Part shown: piece by piece, positions 34,562-43,346 of the stretch
Layout of the letters: every line of letters starts with the position of its first letter
Numbering within the stretch: the stretch's first letter is position 1
Source of the DNA: an uncultured Bacteroidales bacterium
GTDB taxonomy: Bacteria > Bacteroidota > Bacteroidia > Bacteroidales > Muribaculaceae
Assembly: GCA_902776955.1 (NCBI GenBank)
Contig: CACYSG010000018.1
Span: forward strand, 45,596 to 109,595
Length of the DNA: 64,000 bases
Reading direction: 5' to 3'
The notes under the pieces: generated by a model
What the model saw: only the letters and a program-made list of their open reading frames with translations
What the model was told of the DNA's origin: nothing
Databases searched by the model: none
Program-made: the position numbers and the translations under genes

Positions 34562-36574
34562 ATGAAAAAATTATTATTTTTACTTTTAGGTTTAACTGTA
34601 GCTGTTTCTGCTTCGGCTGGTGTTCAGACCAAGGCCGCTAGCAAGAAGGCAACAGTGAACACTTCAGTTAACATTGGTAAGAGCGTTAATGTTCAATTTG
34701 AGAAGCCGTTAATCAACAGGCTTAACACTCTTACAGCCAATCCGATGTCTTTCAAGGCTCCGGCAAGGTATGACATCCCTGATGGCTATGTGGCAGTGAC
34801 TCTTGAAGCCCACGACGTATGGGGTGATGGCTCCGGCTACCAGATGCTGTTTGATGCCGACGCTACCGCTGTTACCGACACGATTATCGTTCCTAACCTG
34901 AATAATTTTGAACCTGGCGATCTGCCTCAATCATTCTATGATGAATTTGAGTACAAGATCCCGGAGGATGCTGACGGTGCGGTTGAAACTCAGAACATGG
35001 TGTTCGATGGCAGTATCACTATCTTGATGCCTGCTGGCGTTTATGACTGGGTTGTTCTGAATCCTAGTCCTAATACAAATCCTGAGTATAATCGTTTCTG
35101 GGTTCCTGGATTAAATGGTAAGTACAGTCAATTCGAGTTCGTCGCAGGTCTTGTTTATCACTTCACTATTGTGGATGATAGCGAGTATGGCGATAATGTT
35201 ACCCTTCAGATTCAAGAGCCCGGCTCAGCTTTAACAGTTCCCGAGAATGTAGCCGTAGAGGAAGGTGACGTCTTTGCTAATGTAACTTGGGATGACGCCG
35301 ACGACATGTCTTGGAACCTGCGCTGGAGGCCCTACAATCCCAATGCAGGTGAGACCTACGTTTGGAACTGGGATACCGATGAAAGTTTCGAGGGCTGGTC
35401 TGTATGGGATTCTGACGGTGACGGATTTAACTATGGCGTCCTGACTAATGCGAACTATGCAAATAGCGGTGAGAAATGCATGCTTTCTGAGAGCTATGAT
35501 TTTGATAATTATGACGCGCTCGATCCCATGAACTTCTTGATTTCACCTGAAGTAAAACTTGATGGCACGTTGAAGGTTATGGCAAGAGCATACTCTGCCT
35601 CTTATCCTGATGGTTTTGCTGTATATGTGAATACAACTGGAAACCTCGTTGATATTGATAGTTGGCAGTTGGTTGGCCAGCCCATCACTTGCACCGATTC
35701 TTATCAGGAGTACACCTTCGACCTGAGTGAGTTTGAAGGTGTTACAGGTAATTTCGCCGTCGTTCACTGCAACAGCTATGACTGCTACTACCTGTTCGTC
35801 GATGATGTAACCCTCGAGATCCCCGGTGAAGAGGCTGCTGAATGGATCTATCCCGAGAACTACGTGGATGAGACCGAATTCGAAATCACCGGTTTGACCC
35901 CCGAGACCACTTATGAGGTACAGGTACAGGCCGTTGGTAACCTTGGTGGTTCTGCATGGACTGCATCTGAGATCTTCACCACCCTGCCTGCAGCTCCTGC
36001 AATTCCCGATGTTTACATGCTCGGTGGCAATATGGACAACTGGGTTCCCAACGAGGGCGTAAAGATGGACTATGACGAGGAGAGCAACCTCTACACGCTG
36101 AACTTCACCTTCGACGGCCGTCACGATGGCTTCAACTACTTCGGCTTCACCAAGGAGCTCGCCGAGGACAATGACCAGGGTGCTTGGGACTACATCGCTC
36201 CCTTCCGCTTCGGTGCTGTTTCCGAGGGTGACTTCGAGGTGAACGACGGTACGCTCAACATTGATATCTCCCTTATCGCCTTCAACGAGGGTGGTCAGGC
36301 CTTCAAGATCCCTGCTGGTGAGTATAACATGACCCTCGACCTTGAGAACATGACCCTCAAGATTGAGAAGGTTGAGGTTCCGCCCGTAGGCATGAAGGGT
36401 GACGTGAACGATGACCAGGTTGTGAACGTAACCGATGTTACCATCCTGATCAGCGCTATCCAGAACGACAACTATGACAACATCAACTTCTATAACTCGG
36501 ATATGAATGATGACGAGAACATCAATATCACCGACGTAACGATGTTGATCAACTATGTATTGTCAATGATGTAA
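34562..36574 (+). CDS. Secreted multidomain protein: cleaved-adhesin-like, FN3, SusE/F-like and dockerin-like domains
   Basis: This 670-residue protein has a signal peptide (ends ASA). Domains in order are: a gingipain-associated-type domain (about 65-220), a cleaved-adhesin/choice-of-anchor-J-like domain (about 255-425; SFEGWSVWDSDGDGFNYG and FLISPEVKLDG), an FN3-like segment (about 430-480; GLTPETTYEVQVQAVG), a starch-binding-like region (about 485-605; VYMLGGNMDNWVPNEGVKM), and two dockerin-like calcium loops at the C-terminus. It lacks a recognisable enzyme domain, so carbohydrate or matrix binding is inferred. The last ~60 residues are almost identical to those of the 27251 protein. Confidence 0.7.
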   Translation: MKKLLFLLLGLTVAVSASAGVQTKAASKKATVNTSVNIGKSVNVQFEKPLINRLNTLTANPMSFKAPARYDIPDGYVAVTLEAHDVWGDGSGYQMLFDADATAVTDTIIVPNLNNFEPGDLPQSFYDEFEYKIPEDADGAVETQNMVFDGSITILMPAGVYDWVVLNPSPNTNPEYNRFWVPGLNGKYSQFEFVAGLVYHFTIVDDSEYGDNVTLQIQEPGSALTVPENVAVEEGDVFANVTWDDADDMSWNLRWRPYNPNAGETYVWNWDTDESFEGWSVWDSDGDGFNYGVLTNANYANSGEKCMLSESYDFDNYDALDPMNFLISPEVKLDGTLKVMARAYSASYPDGFAVYVNTTGNLVDIDSWQLVGQPITCTDSYQEYTFDLSEFEGVTGNFAVVHCNSYDCYYLFVDDVTLEIPGEEAAEWIYPENYVDETEFEITGLTPETTYEVQVQAVGNLGGSAWTASEIFTTLPAAPAIPDVYMLGGNMDNWVPNEGVKMDYDEESNLYTLNFTFDGRHDGFNYFGFTKELAEDNDQGAWDYIAPFRFGAVSEGDFEVNDGTLNIDISLIAFNEGGQAFKIPAGEYNMTLDLENMTLKIEKVEVPPVGMKGDVNDDQVVNVTDVTILISAIQNDNYDNINFYNSDMNDDENINITDVTMLINYVLSMM

Positions 36575-36613
36575 TTTTTTCATAATCAGTGACAATAGTC
36601 ACTGTAAATTAAC

Positions 36614-36649
36614 GAGAGGGAGCCTCAATCAAGGCTCCCTCTTTTTGTT
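36614..36649 (+). terminator. Intrinsic terminator after the 34562 gene
   Basis: GAGGGAGCCT (36616-36625) pairs with AGGCTCCCTC (36632-36641) around CAATCA, followed by TTTTT. A separate perfect hairpin CAGTGAC-AATA-GTCACTG lies just upstream at about 36586-36603. Confidence 0.9.
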
Positions 36650-36706
36650 GTATCTGGTAAAGTGAATTTAGTGTCTCTGGTCATTGCTGTCCACTAAAAA
36701 GTTGAA

Positions 36707-36840
36707 TTAGCTATTTTTCAGATTTTTGGATTTTATAAAAGGCTCAAAATCAATCATGTTTTTTATCAAGTCTCTCTGCGTCAACTGATTTGTGATTTCA
36801 AATCCGTTCGGCCCGAATAATGGTCTCTGGTAAACTGTAG
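36707..36840 (-). pseudogene. Possible remnant of a coding sequence
   Basis: On the minus strand this stretch reads as a protein-like tail (QRPLFGPNGFEITN, then QLTQRDLIKNMIDFEPFI) ending at a stop at 36707. The frame continues upstream only through repeat DNA. It may be the 3' end of a gene truncated by the repeats. No family is recognised and it may be chance. Confidence 0.2.
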
Positions 36841-36852
36841 ATTCCGCCTGCT

Positions 36853-36876
36853 GTAGGGCCTCGCCTTGGCGTGGCC
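36853..36876. repeat. 24-bp hairpin repeat (module C), copy 2
   Basis: GTAGGGCCTCGCCTTGGCGT followed by GGCC, identical to the copy at 53675. Confidence 0.8.
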
Positions 36877-36932
36877 GCACCCTCCCAAATGATATAGGCC
36901 CTCGAAACCCTCCTAAAAGTCTCAAAGTGCCG

Positions 36933-36985
36933 ACCTGTAGAGACGCAAAATCTTGCGTCTCCCCTCTCAAGGCGTTACAAACTCC
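36933..36985. repeat. Palindrome repeat (module A), copy 2, with ~50-bp conserved context
   Basis: GACCTGTA precedes GAGACGCAAAA and its near-palindromic partner (one T to C change in the centre), then CCCCTCTCAAGGCGTTACAA. The same context recurs at 37140. Confidence 0.85.
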
Positions 36986-37024
36986 CGTCCCCACAACGCG
37001 CCCCCGACCGGGGACGGCTCTCAG

Positions 37025-37088
37025 CGACCGGGGACGGCCCTTCTGGATGAAAAATGCCTGCATTTTTCGGACAGAAGAACCGTCCCCC
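37025..37088. repeat. ~65-bp hairpin element (module B), copy 2
   Basis: GACCGGGGACGG, then TTCTGGATGAAAAATGCCTG, then GCATTTTTCGGA and GAAGAACCGTCCCC. A partial extra copy of the left end (GACCGGGGACGGCTC) directly precedes it at 37006. Confidence 0.9.
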
Positions 37089-37139
37089 CGTACCCTAACG
37101 TGAGTGTATATATTATATGTCAATGAGTTAGCCATCCGA

Positions 37140-37193
37140 GACCTGTAGAGACGCAAAATTTTGCGTCTCCCCTCGCAAGGCGTTACAAACTTC
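37140..37193. repeat. Palindrome repeat (module A), copy 3
   Basis: The perfect 22-base palindrome is at 37148-37169, with the same GACCTGTA prefix and CAAGGCGTTACAAACT suffix as the copy at 36933. Confidence 0.85.
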
Positions 37194-37242
37194 CCCCCCC
37201 CGTAACCTAATAAAATGTAATCCTTTCCACCTAATGCCCCCC

Positions 37243-39456
37243 CTACGGCCGGGCCTTCTTCCCGGTGCCCCATTTGCTGGGCTTGGGACCCATCGTGAGT
37301 TCAAGGGTGCCGCCGGCGATGATGTCGCGGTAGTCGATCCAGTTCTTGTCGTAGCGCTTGCCGTTCAGGCGGGCGCTCTGGACGTAGATGTTCTCGTCGC
37401 TGTTGTTCACGGCGCGCACGGTGAAGGTCTTGCCGTCGCCAACGTCGATCCTCGCCTCGTTGAACAGGGGCGTACCGATGATGTACTTGCCCCCGGCAGG
37501 CTCCTCCTGATACAGGCCGATGGACGAAAGGACATACCACGCCGACATCTGCCCGACGTCCTCGTTGCCGCTCAGCCCGTCAAGATCATTGCGGTACAGT
37601 TCACGCAGCACGCGGCGGATGAGTTGTGCGGCCTTCCACGGTTGTCCCACATAGTTGTACATATAGATGATGTGGTGGCTCGGCTCGTTGCCGTGAGCAT
37701 ACTGACCGATAAGGCCCGACACGTCGGGAGAGGCCTCGTCGCCCAGGTCTCCCTCGACGATGAACAGCGAGTCCAACTTGGCGATAAAGGCCTTTTCCGA
37801 GCCGAACAAGTCTACCAACCCGTGCACATCGTGCGGCACGAGCCAGGTATATTGCCAGGCGTTACCCTCACAGTAGTCGTCGTTGCGGTGCTTGGTCGAC
37901 AGCGGGTCAAACTCGCTTGCAGGGCGGAAGTTGCCCTGGGAGTCCTTGCCGCGCATGAAGCGTGTCTGCTTGTCAAAGTAGTAGCGGTAGGACTTGCTGC
38001 GGTTCAGGAAGTAGGCTTCATTCTCCTTGTCGCCTGCCTGACGAGCCACCTGAGCGATGCACCAGTCGGCGAGGGCATATTCCAGCCCGCGCGCCACGGT
38101 CTCCTTGTCGGGCTCCAGGTCATAGGGGATGTAACCGTACTGCTTCAACAAGCCCATCGAGCGCTCGTCGAGCATCGCGCTGGTGGTCATCGCCTTGAGC
38201 GCCGCATGGGCGTCCACGTCAAAGCCTTTCAATACCAGGTCGGCGAGCACGGGAACGCCGGGATTGCCCACCATGCAGTCGGTCTCGTTGCCCATCAGGT
38301 GCCACACGGGCAACTTGCCCTGCTGTTCAAAGATGTGCAGGAAGGTCTGCGCCAGGTCGGCTTGTTTCTCGCGGTGGATGAGCGTCTGCAAGGGGTGCGC
38401 GGCACGGTAGGTGTCCCACAGCGATAGGGTGGTGTAGTTGGTGAAATCGCCCTGATGCACCTTGCCGTCGGCGCCGCGGTACTCACCGTTCACGTCACTG
38501 AAGACCGACGGGGCCACCATCGTGTGGTACAGCGCCGTGTAGAACACGGTGAGGTCGTCATCGCTATTGGCGTCGATAACGATTTTGTTCAGTTCCTTTT
38601 CCCAGGCCTTTTTTGCGGCCAGGGCAAGATCGTTCAGGTGCCACTCGGGATTCTCTGCCTCCAGGTTTTCAATGGCATTGTCGATGCTCACCGCCGATAA
38701 CCCCACCTTGACCATAAAGGGCGTGGTTCCCTCTCCGGTGTTCGGGGCCGAAATGATGCCGACGGTATCCCCGTTCAGTTTCTCAAGGGTCACGTCCTGC
38801 TTAAAATCCATGACAAAGAAGACCTTCTGGTCTCTCGCCCAGCCATTTGAGAAGCGGTAACCCACAACCCGTTGCGGGGACACTTGCTTCATCATCATCT
38901 CCTTGGGCGTGTCCCAGCCGATGCCTTGGCCCAGGTCGAGACGCAGCAGCACGCTGTCCAGGTCGCTGTTGAAGTAATAACTGTGCATGCCTGTGCGCTG
39001 GGTCGCGGTCAGTTTGACCCTCACATAGGGCTTGCCGTTTTCTCGCAGGGTGACGGTATAGAGCCCGGGAGTGACCGACTCATCCTGGTGACTGAAAATC
39101 ACCGCATCCTGGTCGCGGCGCGTCACAGGCAGCAGGGCGATGTCGCCCAGGTCGCCGATGCCCGTGCCACTCAGGTGCTGATGACCGAACCCGATGAGCA
39201 CCGAGTCACTCTCGTGGTAACCCGAGCACCAGTCCCAGCCGCGGGTGGGCTCGGTAGGCCCCAGCTGCACATAGCCGAACGGCACGTTCGCTCCGTAAAA
39301 CACATGCCCGTGACCGCCGGTGCCGATGCGGGGATTCACCCATTTGCAGTCTATTACCGGATGCTTGATTATCCTCGATGTGCCGCTTTGAGCGCTGGCA
39401 GTGGTGGAGAAACAGCCCACAAGGGCCATCACAACGATAAGAACTTTTAGTTTCAT
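37243..39456 (-). CDS. GH92 family glycosidase (alpha-mannosidase type), second copy
   Basis: This 737-residue protein has the GH92 layout: NPRIGTGGHGHVFYGANVPF and HQHLSGTGIGDLGD at the N-terminus, WDTYRAAHPL in the middle, NEPSHHIIYMYNYVGQPWK and GNEDVGQMSAWYVLSSIGLY near the C-terminus. The signal sequence contains LVGC, so it may be a lipoprotein, although a signal-peptidase I site (TASAQ) is also possible. It is clearly diverged from the GH92 at 29062, so the two may have different linkage specificities. It diverges from the S9 peptidase gene. Confidence 0.93.
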   Translation of the reverse strand: MKLKVLIVVMALVGCFSTTASAQSGTSRIIKHPVIDCKWVNPRIGTGGHGHVFYGANVPFGYVQLGPTEPTRGWDWCSGYHESDSVLIGFGHQHLSGTGIGDLGDIALLPVTRRDQDAVIFSHQDESVTPGLYTVTLRENGKPYVRVKLTATQRTGMHSYYFNSDLDSVLLRLDLGQGIGWDTPKEMMMKQVSPQRVVGYRFSNGWARDQKVFFVMDFKQDVTLEKLNGDTVGIISAPNTGEGTTPFMVKVGLSAVSIDNAIENLEAENPEWHLNDLALAAKKAWEKELNKIVIDANSDDDLTVFYTALYHTMVAPSVFSDVNGEYRGADGKVHQGDFTNYTTLSLWDTYRAAHPLQTLIHREKQADLAQTFLHIFEQQGKLPVWHLMGNETDCMVGNPGVPVLADLVLKGFDVDAHAALKAMTTSAMLDERSMGLLKQYGYIPYDLEPDKETVARGLEYALADWCIAQVARQAGDKENEAYFLNRSKSYRYYFDKQTRFMRGKDSQGNFRPASEFDPLSTKHRNDDYCEGNAWQYTWLVPHDVHGLVDLFGSEKAFIAKLDSLFIVEGDLGDEASPDVSGLIGQYAHGNEPSHHIIYMYNYVGQPWKAAQLIRRVLRELYRNDLDGLSGNEDVGQMSAWYVLSSIGLYQEEPAGGKYIIGTPLFNEARIDVGDGKTFTVRAVNNSDENIYVQSARLNGKRYDKNWIDYRDIIAGGTLELTMGPKPSKWGTGKKARP

Positions 39457-39482
39457 TGAAGTCGGTTATTGGTTTATGGTTG

Positions 39483-39490
39483 CAAATATA
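39483..39490 (-). promoter_or_regulatory. -7 box of the second GH92 gene
   Basis: TATATTTG on the minus strand, 26 bases before the ATG. Confidence 0.6.
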
Positions 39491-39544
39491 GTGTTTAATT
39501 GCTAAAAAACACCCATTGTTTGCCGCTTGTTAGCAAGAATTGCG

Positions 39545-39552
39545 TAAATTTG
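39545..39552 (+). promoter_or_regulatory. -7 box of the S9 peptidase gene
   Basis: TAAATTTG on the plus strand, 58 bases before the ATG. Confidence 0.6.
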
Positions 39553-39610
39553 CAGGTTGAAACAACTGGAAAACCAAATTTATCTATAATACATTAACAG
39601 TACAACGATT

Positions 39611-41821
39611 ATGAAATTATTCAAGTTAACAGCAATGTCGGTTGCGGCGTTGGCCCTGTTGAGCTCTTCGACCTGCTCCAAGCAGGAAACCGCGGCTCCC
39701 GGACAGGCTACCGCTACCGAGAAAACTTCCGGTAACATGGAAAAGCAAGAGTTCACCCCCGAATTCCTCAATGAGTTAGGCCGTGTGGGAGCACCCCAAG
39801 TGTCGCCCGACGGCAAGAAAGTGCTCTATGGTGTGACCTACTACGACATCGCCACCAACAAGGGCAACTGCGACCTGTGGGTGATGGATGTGGACGGCAA
39901 CAATGCACGCCAGATCACCAACACGCCCAACAGCGAGAGCAACTATGTGTGGATTGACGGCGGCAAGAAGATCGCTTTCATCTATCGGGAGGAAGGCGAT
40001 GACAAGACGCCTCAATTGTGGACCATGAACGCCGACGGCGGCGGCCGCAACTGTGTGAGCGACATCAAGGACGGCATCGAGGGCTTCGTCTTCTCGCCCG
40101 ACGAGAAGCGCGTCGTCATGATCTCTCAGGTGAAGTTCGGCAAGACGCCCCAGGATGTCTATCCCGACCTGGACAAGACGACAGCACGCCTCTATGACGA
40201 CATGATGTACAAGCACTGGGACGAGTGGGTAACCACCATTCCTCACCCCTTCGTGGCCGACTATGACGGCAGCAAGGCCGGCAATGTCAAGGACGTACTC
40301 GAGGGTGAGCCCTACGAGTCGCCGATGAAGCCTTGGGGTGGCATCGAGTCTCTGGCTTGGACCCCCGACAGCAAGTCGCTCGTTTACGTCTGCCGCAAGA
40401 AGACCGGCAAGGACTATGCGTTCTCGACCAACAGCGACCTTTACCGCTATAACCTCGAGACCGGCAAGACCGAGAACCTGACCCAGGGCATGATGGGCTA
40501 CGACACCTATCCCATCATCAACAGCAAGGGCGAGATGGCTTGGCTCTCGATGGAGCACGACGGCTACGAGGCCGACAAGAACCGCATCTTCTTCATGGAC
40601 GCCGCTGGCAACAAGAAGGACCTCACCGCCAACTGGGACTACAGCGTTGACGCTATCGCCTGGTCGCCCGACGAGAAGGCCATCTACTTCATCTGCCCGT
40701 TCCAGGGTGTGCAGCCCATCTTCCGCATGGACGTCGCTACCCAGAAGGTGGATACCATCGCCATGGGCGTGTGTGACTACGACGGCCTCGCATTTGCAGC
40801 CGACGGCAGCGTGATCACCTGCCAGCACAGCTACCAGACCCCCAACGAGGTCTACAGTGTGCAGATGGGCAAGGATCCCGTTCAGCTTACCCATGTCAAC
40901 GACGAGATGCTCCAGCAGGTTGATCCCATCGGCATCGAGAAGCGCATGGTGCCCACCACCGACGGCAAACTCATGACCACCTGGGTTTGCTTCCCGCCCA
41001 ACTTCGACCCGTCAAAGAAGTATCCCGCTATCCTCTTCTGTGAGGGTGGACCGCAATCGCCCGTTAGCCAGTTCTGGAGCTACCGCTGGAACATGCGCAT
41101 CATGGCCAGCAACGGCTACATCGTCATCCTGCCCAACCGCCGCGGCCTGCCCGGCTTCGGCACCGAGTGGAACGCACAGATCAGCGGCGACTACGGCGGC
41201 CAGAACATGCGCGACTACATCAGCGCTGTGGATTACATGAAGAAGGAGCCTTACATCGACGGTGAGCACATCGGTGCCGTCGGCGCTAGCTACGGTGGCT
41301 ACTCGGTTTACTTCCTCGCTGGTAACCACAACAAGCGCTTCGCCTGCTTCCTGGCACACGCTGGTATCTTCAACCTCGAGGCTCAGTACCTCGAGACCGA
41401 GGAGATGTGGTTCGTACAGTGGGATCTGGGCGGCCCGTACTGGGACAAGAACAACGCCGTTGCCCAGCGCTCCTACAGTCAGGCCAACCCCAAGAACTAT
41501 GTGCAGAATTGGGATACTCCCATCATGTGCACCGCTGGCGAACTTGACTACCGCATCGTCTTCACCCAGGCTTGCCAGGCTTTCAACGCCGCCAAGATCA
41601 AGGGCCTGCCCGCACGTCTGTTGCTCTTCCCGGACGAGAACCACTGGATTCTCAAGCCCCAGAACAGCATCATGTGGCAGCGCGAGTTCTTCCGCTGGCT
41701 CGACACATGGCTCAAGCCCGGCAGCGAGGCCGCTAAGCAGTACAAGGCCGAGCAGGACAGCATCGCCGCAGCCAAGGCTGCTGTAGAGCCCGCTCCCGCT
41801 CCCGCAGCTCCCCAGAAGTAA
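39611..41821 (+). CDS. S9 family (prolyl oligopeptidase-type) peptidase lipoprotein
   Basis: This 736-residue protein has a lipoprotein signal (LLSSSTC), a seven-blade beta-propeller (about 55-460, with repeated SPDEK/SPDGK blades) and a C-terminal alpha/beta-hydrolase domain. Catalytic residues are readable: nucleophile Ser in GASYGGYS, Asp in TAGELDYRI and His in PDENHWIL. Enzymes of this type remove dipeptides or cleave oligopeptides outside the cytoplasm. The C-terminus ends in an Ala/Pro-rich tail (AAVEPAPAPAAPQK). It has a strong terminator downstream. Confidence 0.93.
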   Translation: MKLFKLTAMSVAALALLSSSTCSKQETAAPGQATATEKTSGNMEKQEFTPEFLNELGRVGAPQVSPDGKKVLYGVTYYDIATNKGNCDLWVMDVDGNNARQITNTPNSESNYVWIDGGKKIAFIYREEGDDKTPQLWTMNADGGGRNCVSDIKDGIEGFVFSPDEKRVVMISQVKFGKTPQDVYPDLDKTTARLYDDMMYKHWDEWVTTIPHPFVADYDGSKAGNVKDVLEGEPYESPMKPWGGIESLAWTPDSKSLVYVCRKKTGKDYAFSTNSDLYRYNLETGKTENLTQGMMGYDTYPIINSKGEMAWLSMEHDGYEADKNRIFFMDAAGNKKDLTANWDYSVDAIAWSPDEKAIYFICPFQGVQPIFRMDVATQKVDTIAMGVCDYDGLAFAADGSVITCQHSYQTPNEVYSVQMGKDPVQLTHVNDEMLQQVDPIGIEKRMVPTTDGKLMTTWVCFPPNFDPSKKYPAILFCEGGPQSPVSQFWSYRWNMRIMASNGYIVILPNRRGLPGFGTEWNAQISGDYGGQNMRDYISAVDYMKKEPYIDGEHIGAVGASYGGYSVYFLAGNHNKRFACFLAHAGIFNLEAQYLETEEMWFVQWDLGGPYWDKNNAVAQRSYSQANPKNYVQNWDTPIMCTAGELDYRIVFTQACQAFNAAKIKGLPARLLLFPDENHWILKPQNSIMWQREFFRWLDTWLKPGSEAAKQYKAEQDSIAAAKAAVEPAPAPAAPQK

Positions 41822-41842
41822 AGTTCTAGCACTTCAATAAAC

Positions 41843-41917
41843 CGCGAATTGCGTGAGTCTGACCAATGATGATGGAGATTCAACATCAAGCCGTTAAACT
41901 CACGCAATTCGTGTTTT
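41843..41917 (+). terminator. Long-stem terminator after the S9 peptidase gene
   Basis: CGAATTGCGTGAGT (41845-41858) pairs perfectly with 41898-41911 across a 39-base loop, followed by TGTTTT. The long loop is unusual for a simple terminator. Confidence 0.6.
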
Positions 41918-41924
41918 CTATAGC

Positions 41925-42485
41925 ATGATTGATAAGATGAAAGTCAGCAGCAAGCAGGTGACCATCGACGCCGGCGAATTTATCCGCCGTTACCGTGACG
42001 TGGACCGCATCAGGGCATTTTGTCTCCAGTGTCCGGGCTATGGCAAGTCATGGAGTTGTCCCCCGTTCGACTTCGACCCCGTCACGGTTACCGACGGGTT
42101 CAAGACCGTGACGGTGATGGGCACGACCATCGAGTTTGACGCGCAGACCCGCGCTGCCTGCACCACAGCCGACCAATCACGGGTGAAAAGCCGCGAGGCC
42201 ATAAACCAGGTGATGAAGACCCTCTTGCCCCAGCTCTACGAGCAAGAGCGCCAGACTCCCGGCAGCCGTTGTTTTACCTTTCGTTGCGAATTATGTCCCG
42301 AGGGCTGCACACGCCCCCAGGGAAAACCCTGTCGGCACCCCGACAAGATGCGTCATTCATTAGAATCTGTAGGTTTCGACCTCGTGGCCGTCATGCACGA
42401 CCTGTTAGGCATTGACCTCGAGTGGAGCACCGACGGCTCCCTCCCCAAGCACATCACCCTAGTCACCGCCCTCTTCACCAAATAA
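41925..42485 (+). CDS. DUF2284 family metal-binding protein
   Basis: This 186-residue protein is rich in paired cysteines: FCLQCPGYGKSWSCPPF near residues 30-45 and CELCPEGCTRPQGKPCRHP near 120-140, which are the DUF2284 signatures. Members are predicted soluble metal- or Fe-S-binding proteins of unknown role. It starts only 13 bases after the preceding terminator region and seems monocistronic. No promoter box is obvious, so read-through from the S9 gene is possible. Confidence 0.85.
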   Translation: MIDKMKVSSKQVTIDAGEFIRRYRDVDRIRAFCLQCPGYGKSWSCPPFDFDPVTVTDGFKTVTVMGTTIEFDAQTRAACTTADQSRVKSREAINQVMKTLLPQLYEQERQTPGSRCFTFRCELCPEGCTRPQGKPCRHPDKMRHSLESVGFDLVAVMHDLLGIDLEWSTDGSLPKHITLVTALFTK

Positions 42486-42529
42486 AAGAGTAATCCCTCC
42501 TCCAAAAAAAACTACATCCCCTATAATAC

Positions 42530-42612
42530 CTATAGTCACTATAGTCACTATAGCAACTATTAACTATTATCTATTAACTATTATCTATTATCTATTATCT
42601 CTTATCTCTTCT
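42530..42612. repeat. Low-complexity CTATTA/CTATAGT direct repeats
   Basis: TATAGTCAC and TATAGCAAC units lead into repeated CTATTAACTATTATCTATTA runs, ending just before the DUF486 stop codon at 42619. Confidence 0.8.
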
Positions 42613-42618
42613 CTCCCT

Positions 42619-43005
42619 CTACCATTTGTGGAAAACAAAGAACACCGCCATAATCAGGCAGATAAACGCCGCCAGGTGGTTCCACCGCAGCGTCTCGCCC
42701 TGGAAGAACACCGTAACAAATAGCGTGAACACCGTCAGCGATATCACCTCCTGGATAATCTTGAGTTGCATGATATTGAACGGTCCCCCATTACCCTCAA
42801 AGCCAATTCGGTTGGCAGGTACTTGGCACGAGTATTCAGGCAGTGCCAGCAGCCATGACAGTAGAATGATGACATACAGCGGCGTGTTGTCAGTGAATAC
42901 CTTGATCTGCTGGAGTTTAAGGTGCCCATACCAGGCAAAGGTCATAAAGATGTTGGATACAACGAGCAGGCCTATAGTATAGAATTGTTGAAGATAATGT
43001 GTCAT
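42619..43005 (-). CDS. DUF486 family small membrane protein
   Basis: This 128-residue protein has four predicted transmembrane helices and the DUF486 (DMT superfamily) features: TFAWYGHLK after helix 1, LPEYSCQVPANRIG in the central loop, and LKIIQEVISLTVFTLF. It is a probable small transporter of unknown substrate. The length is usual for the family. A TACTTTTG box at 43037 supports the start. Confidence 0.87.
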   Translation of the reverse strand: MTHYLQQFYTIGLLVVSNIFMTFAWYGHLKLQQIKVFTDNTPLYVIILLSWLLALPEYSCQVPANRIGFEGNGGPFNIMQLKIIQEVISLTVFTLFVTVFFQGETLRWNHLAAFICLIMAVFFVFHKW

Positions 43006-43036
43006 TTTGATCTCGTTAATAGTTGTTTTTGCGCCA

Positions 43037-43044
43037 CAAAAGTA
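43037..43044 (-). promoter_or_regulatory. -7 box of the DUF486 gene
   Basis: TACTTTTG on the minus strand, 31 bases before the ATG. Confidence 0.6.
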
Positions 43045-43161
43045 ATCAAATTATAGTTATAAATTTCAATAATATCCTCTAAACATCAATTTTACCAAGT
43101 AAACTCATCCTTCCCGTTGTTATGTCGCCCCCGCCAGCCCGTCGTGTCCGTCGCGCGTCGT

Positions 43162-43346
43162 GTCCCGTGGGCCGCGGCTCTGCCGCGGTGTTCAGTCCCG
43201 CCGTTCCCGTCGTGCCCGCCCGCCTGTTCCGCCCGTCGTGTCCCGTGGGCCGCGGCTCTGCCGCGGTGTTCAGTCCCGTCGTGCCCGTCGTGCCCGCCCG
43301 CCTGTACCGCCCGTCGTGTCCCGTGGGCCGCGGCTTTGCCGCGGTT
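43162..43346. repeat. 78-bp tandem repeat with GC-rich triloop hairpins (module D array)
   Basis: Units start at 43162, 43240 and 43318 (two full, one partial). Each starts GTCCCGTGGGCCGCGGCT and folds as CCGCGGC-TNT-GCCGCGG; spacers carry CCCGTCGTGCCCGCCCGCCT. The last hairpin ends exactly at the comEC stop codon. Confidence 0.9.

Noticed and set aside
43162-43346. CRISPR-like direct repeats
   Set aside because: Two complete 78-bp units in direct tandem with spacers that are themselves repeated; no unique spacers and no cas genes.
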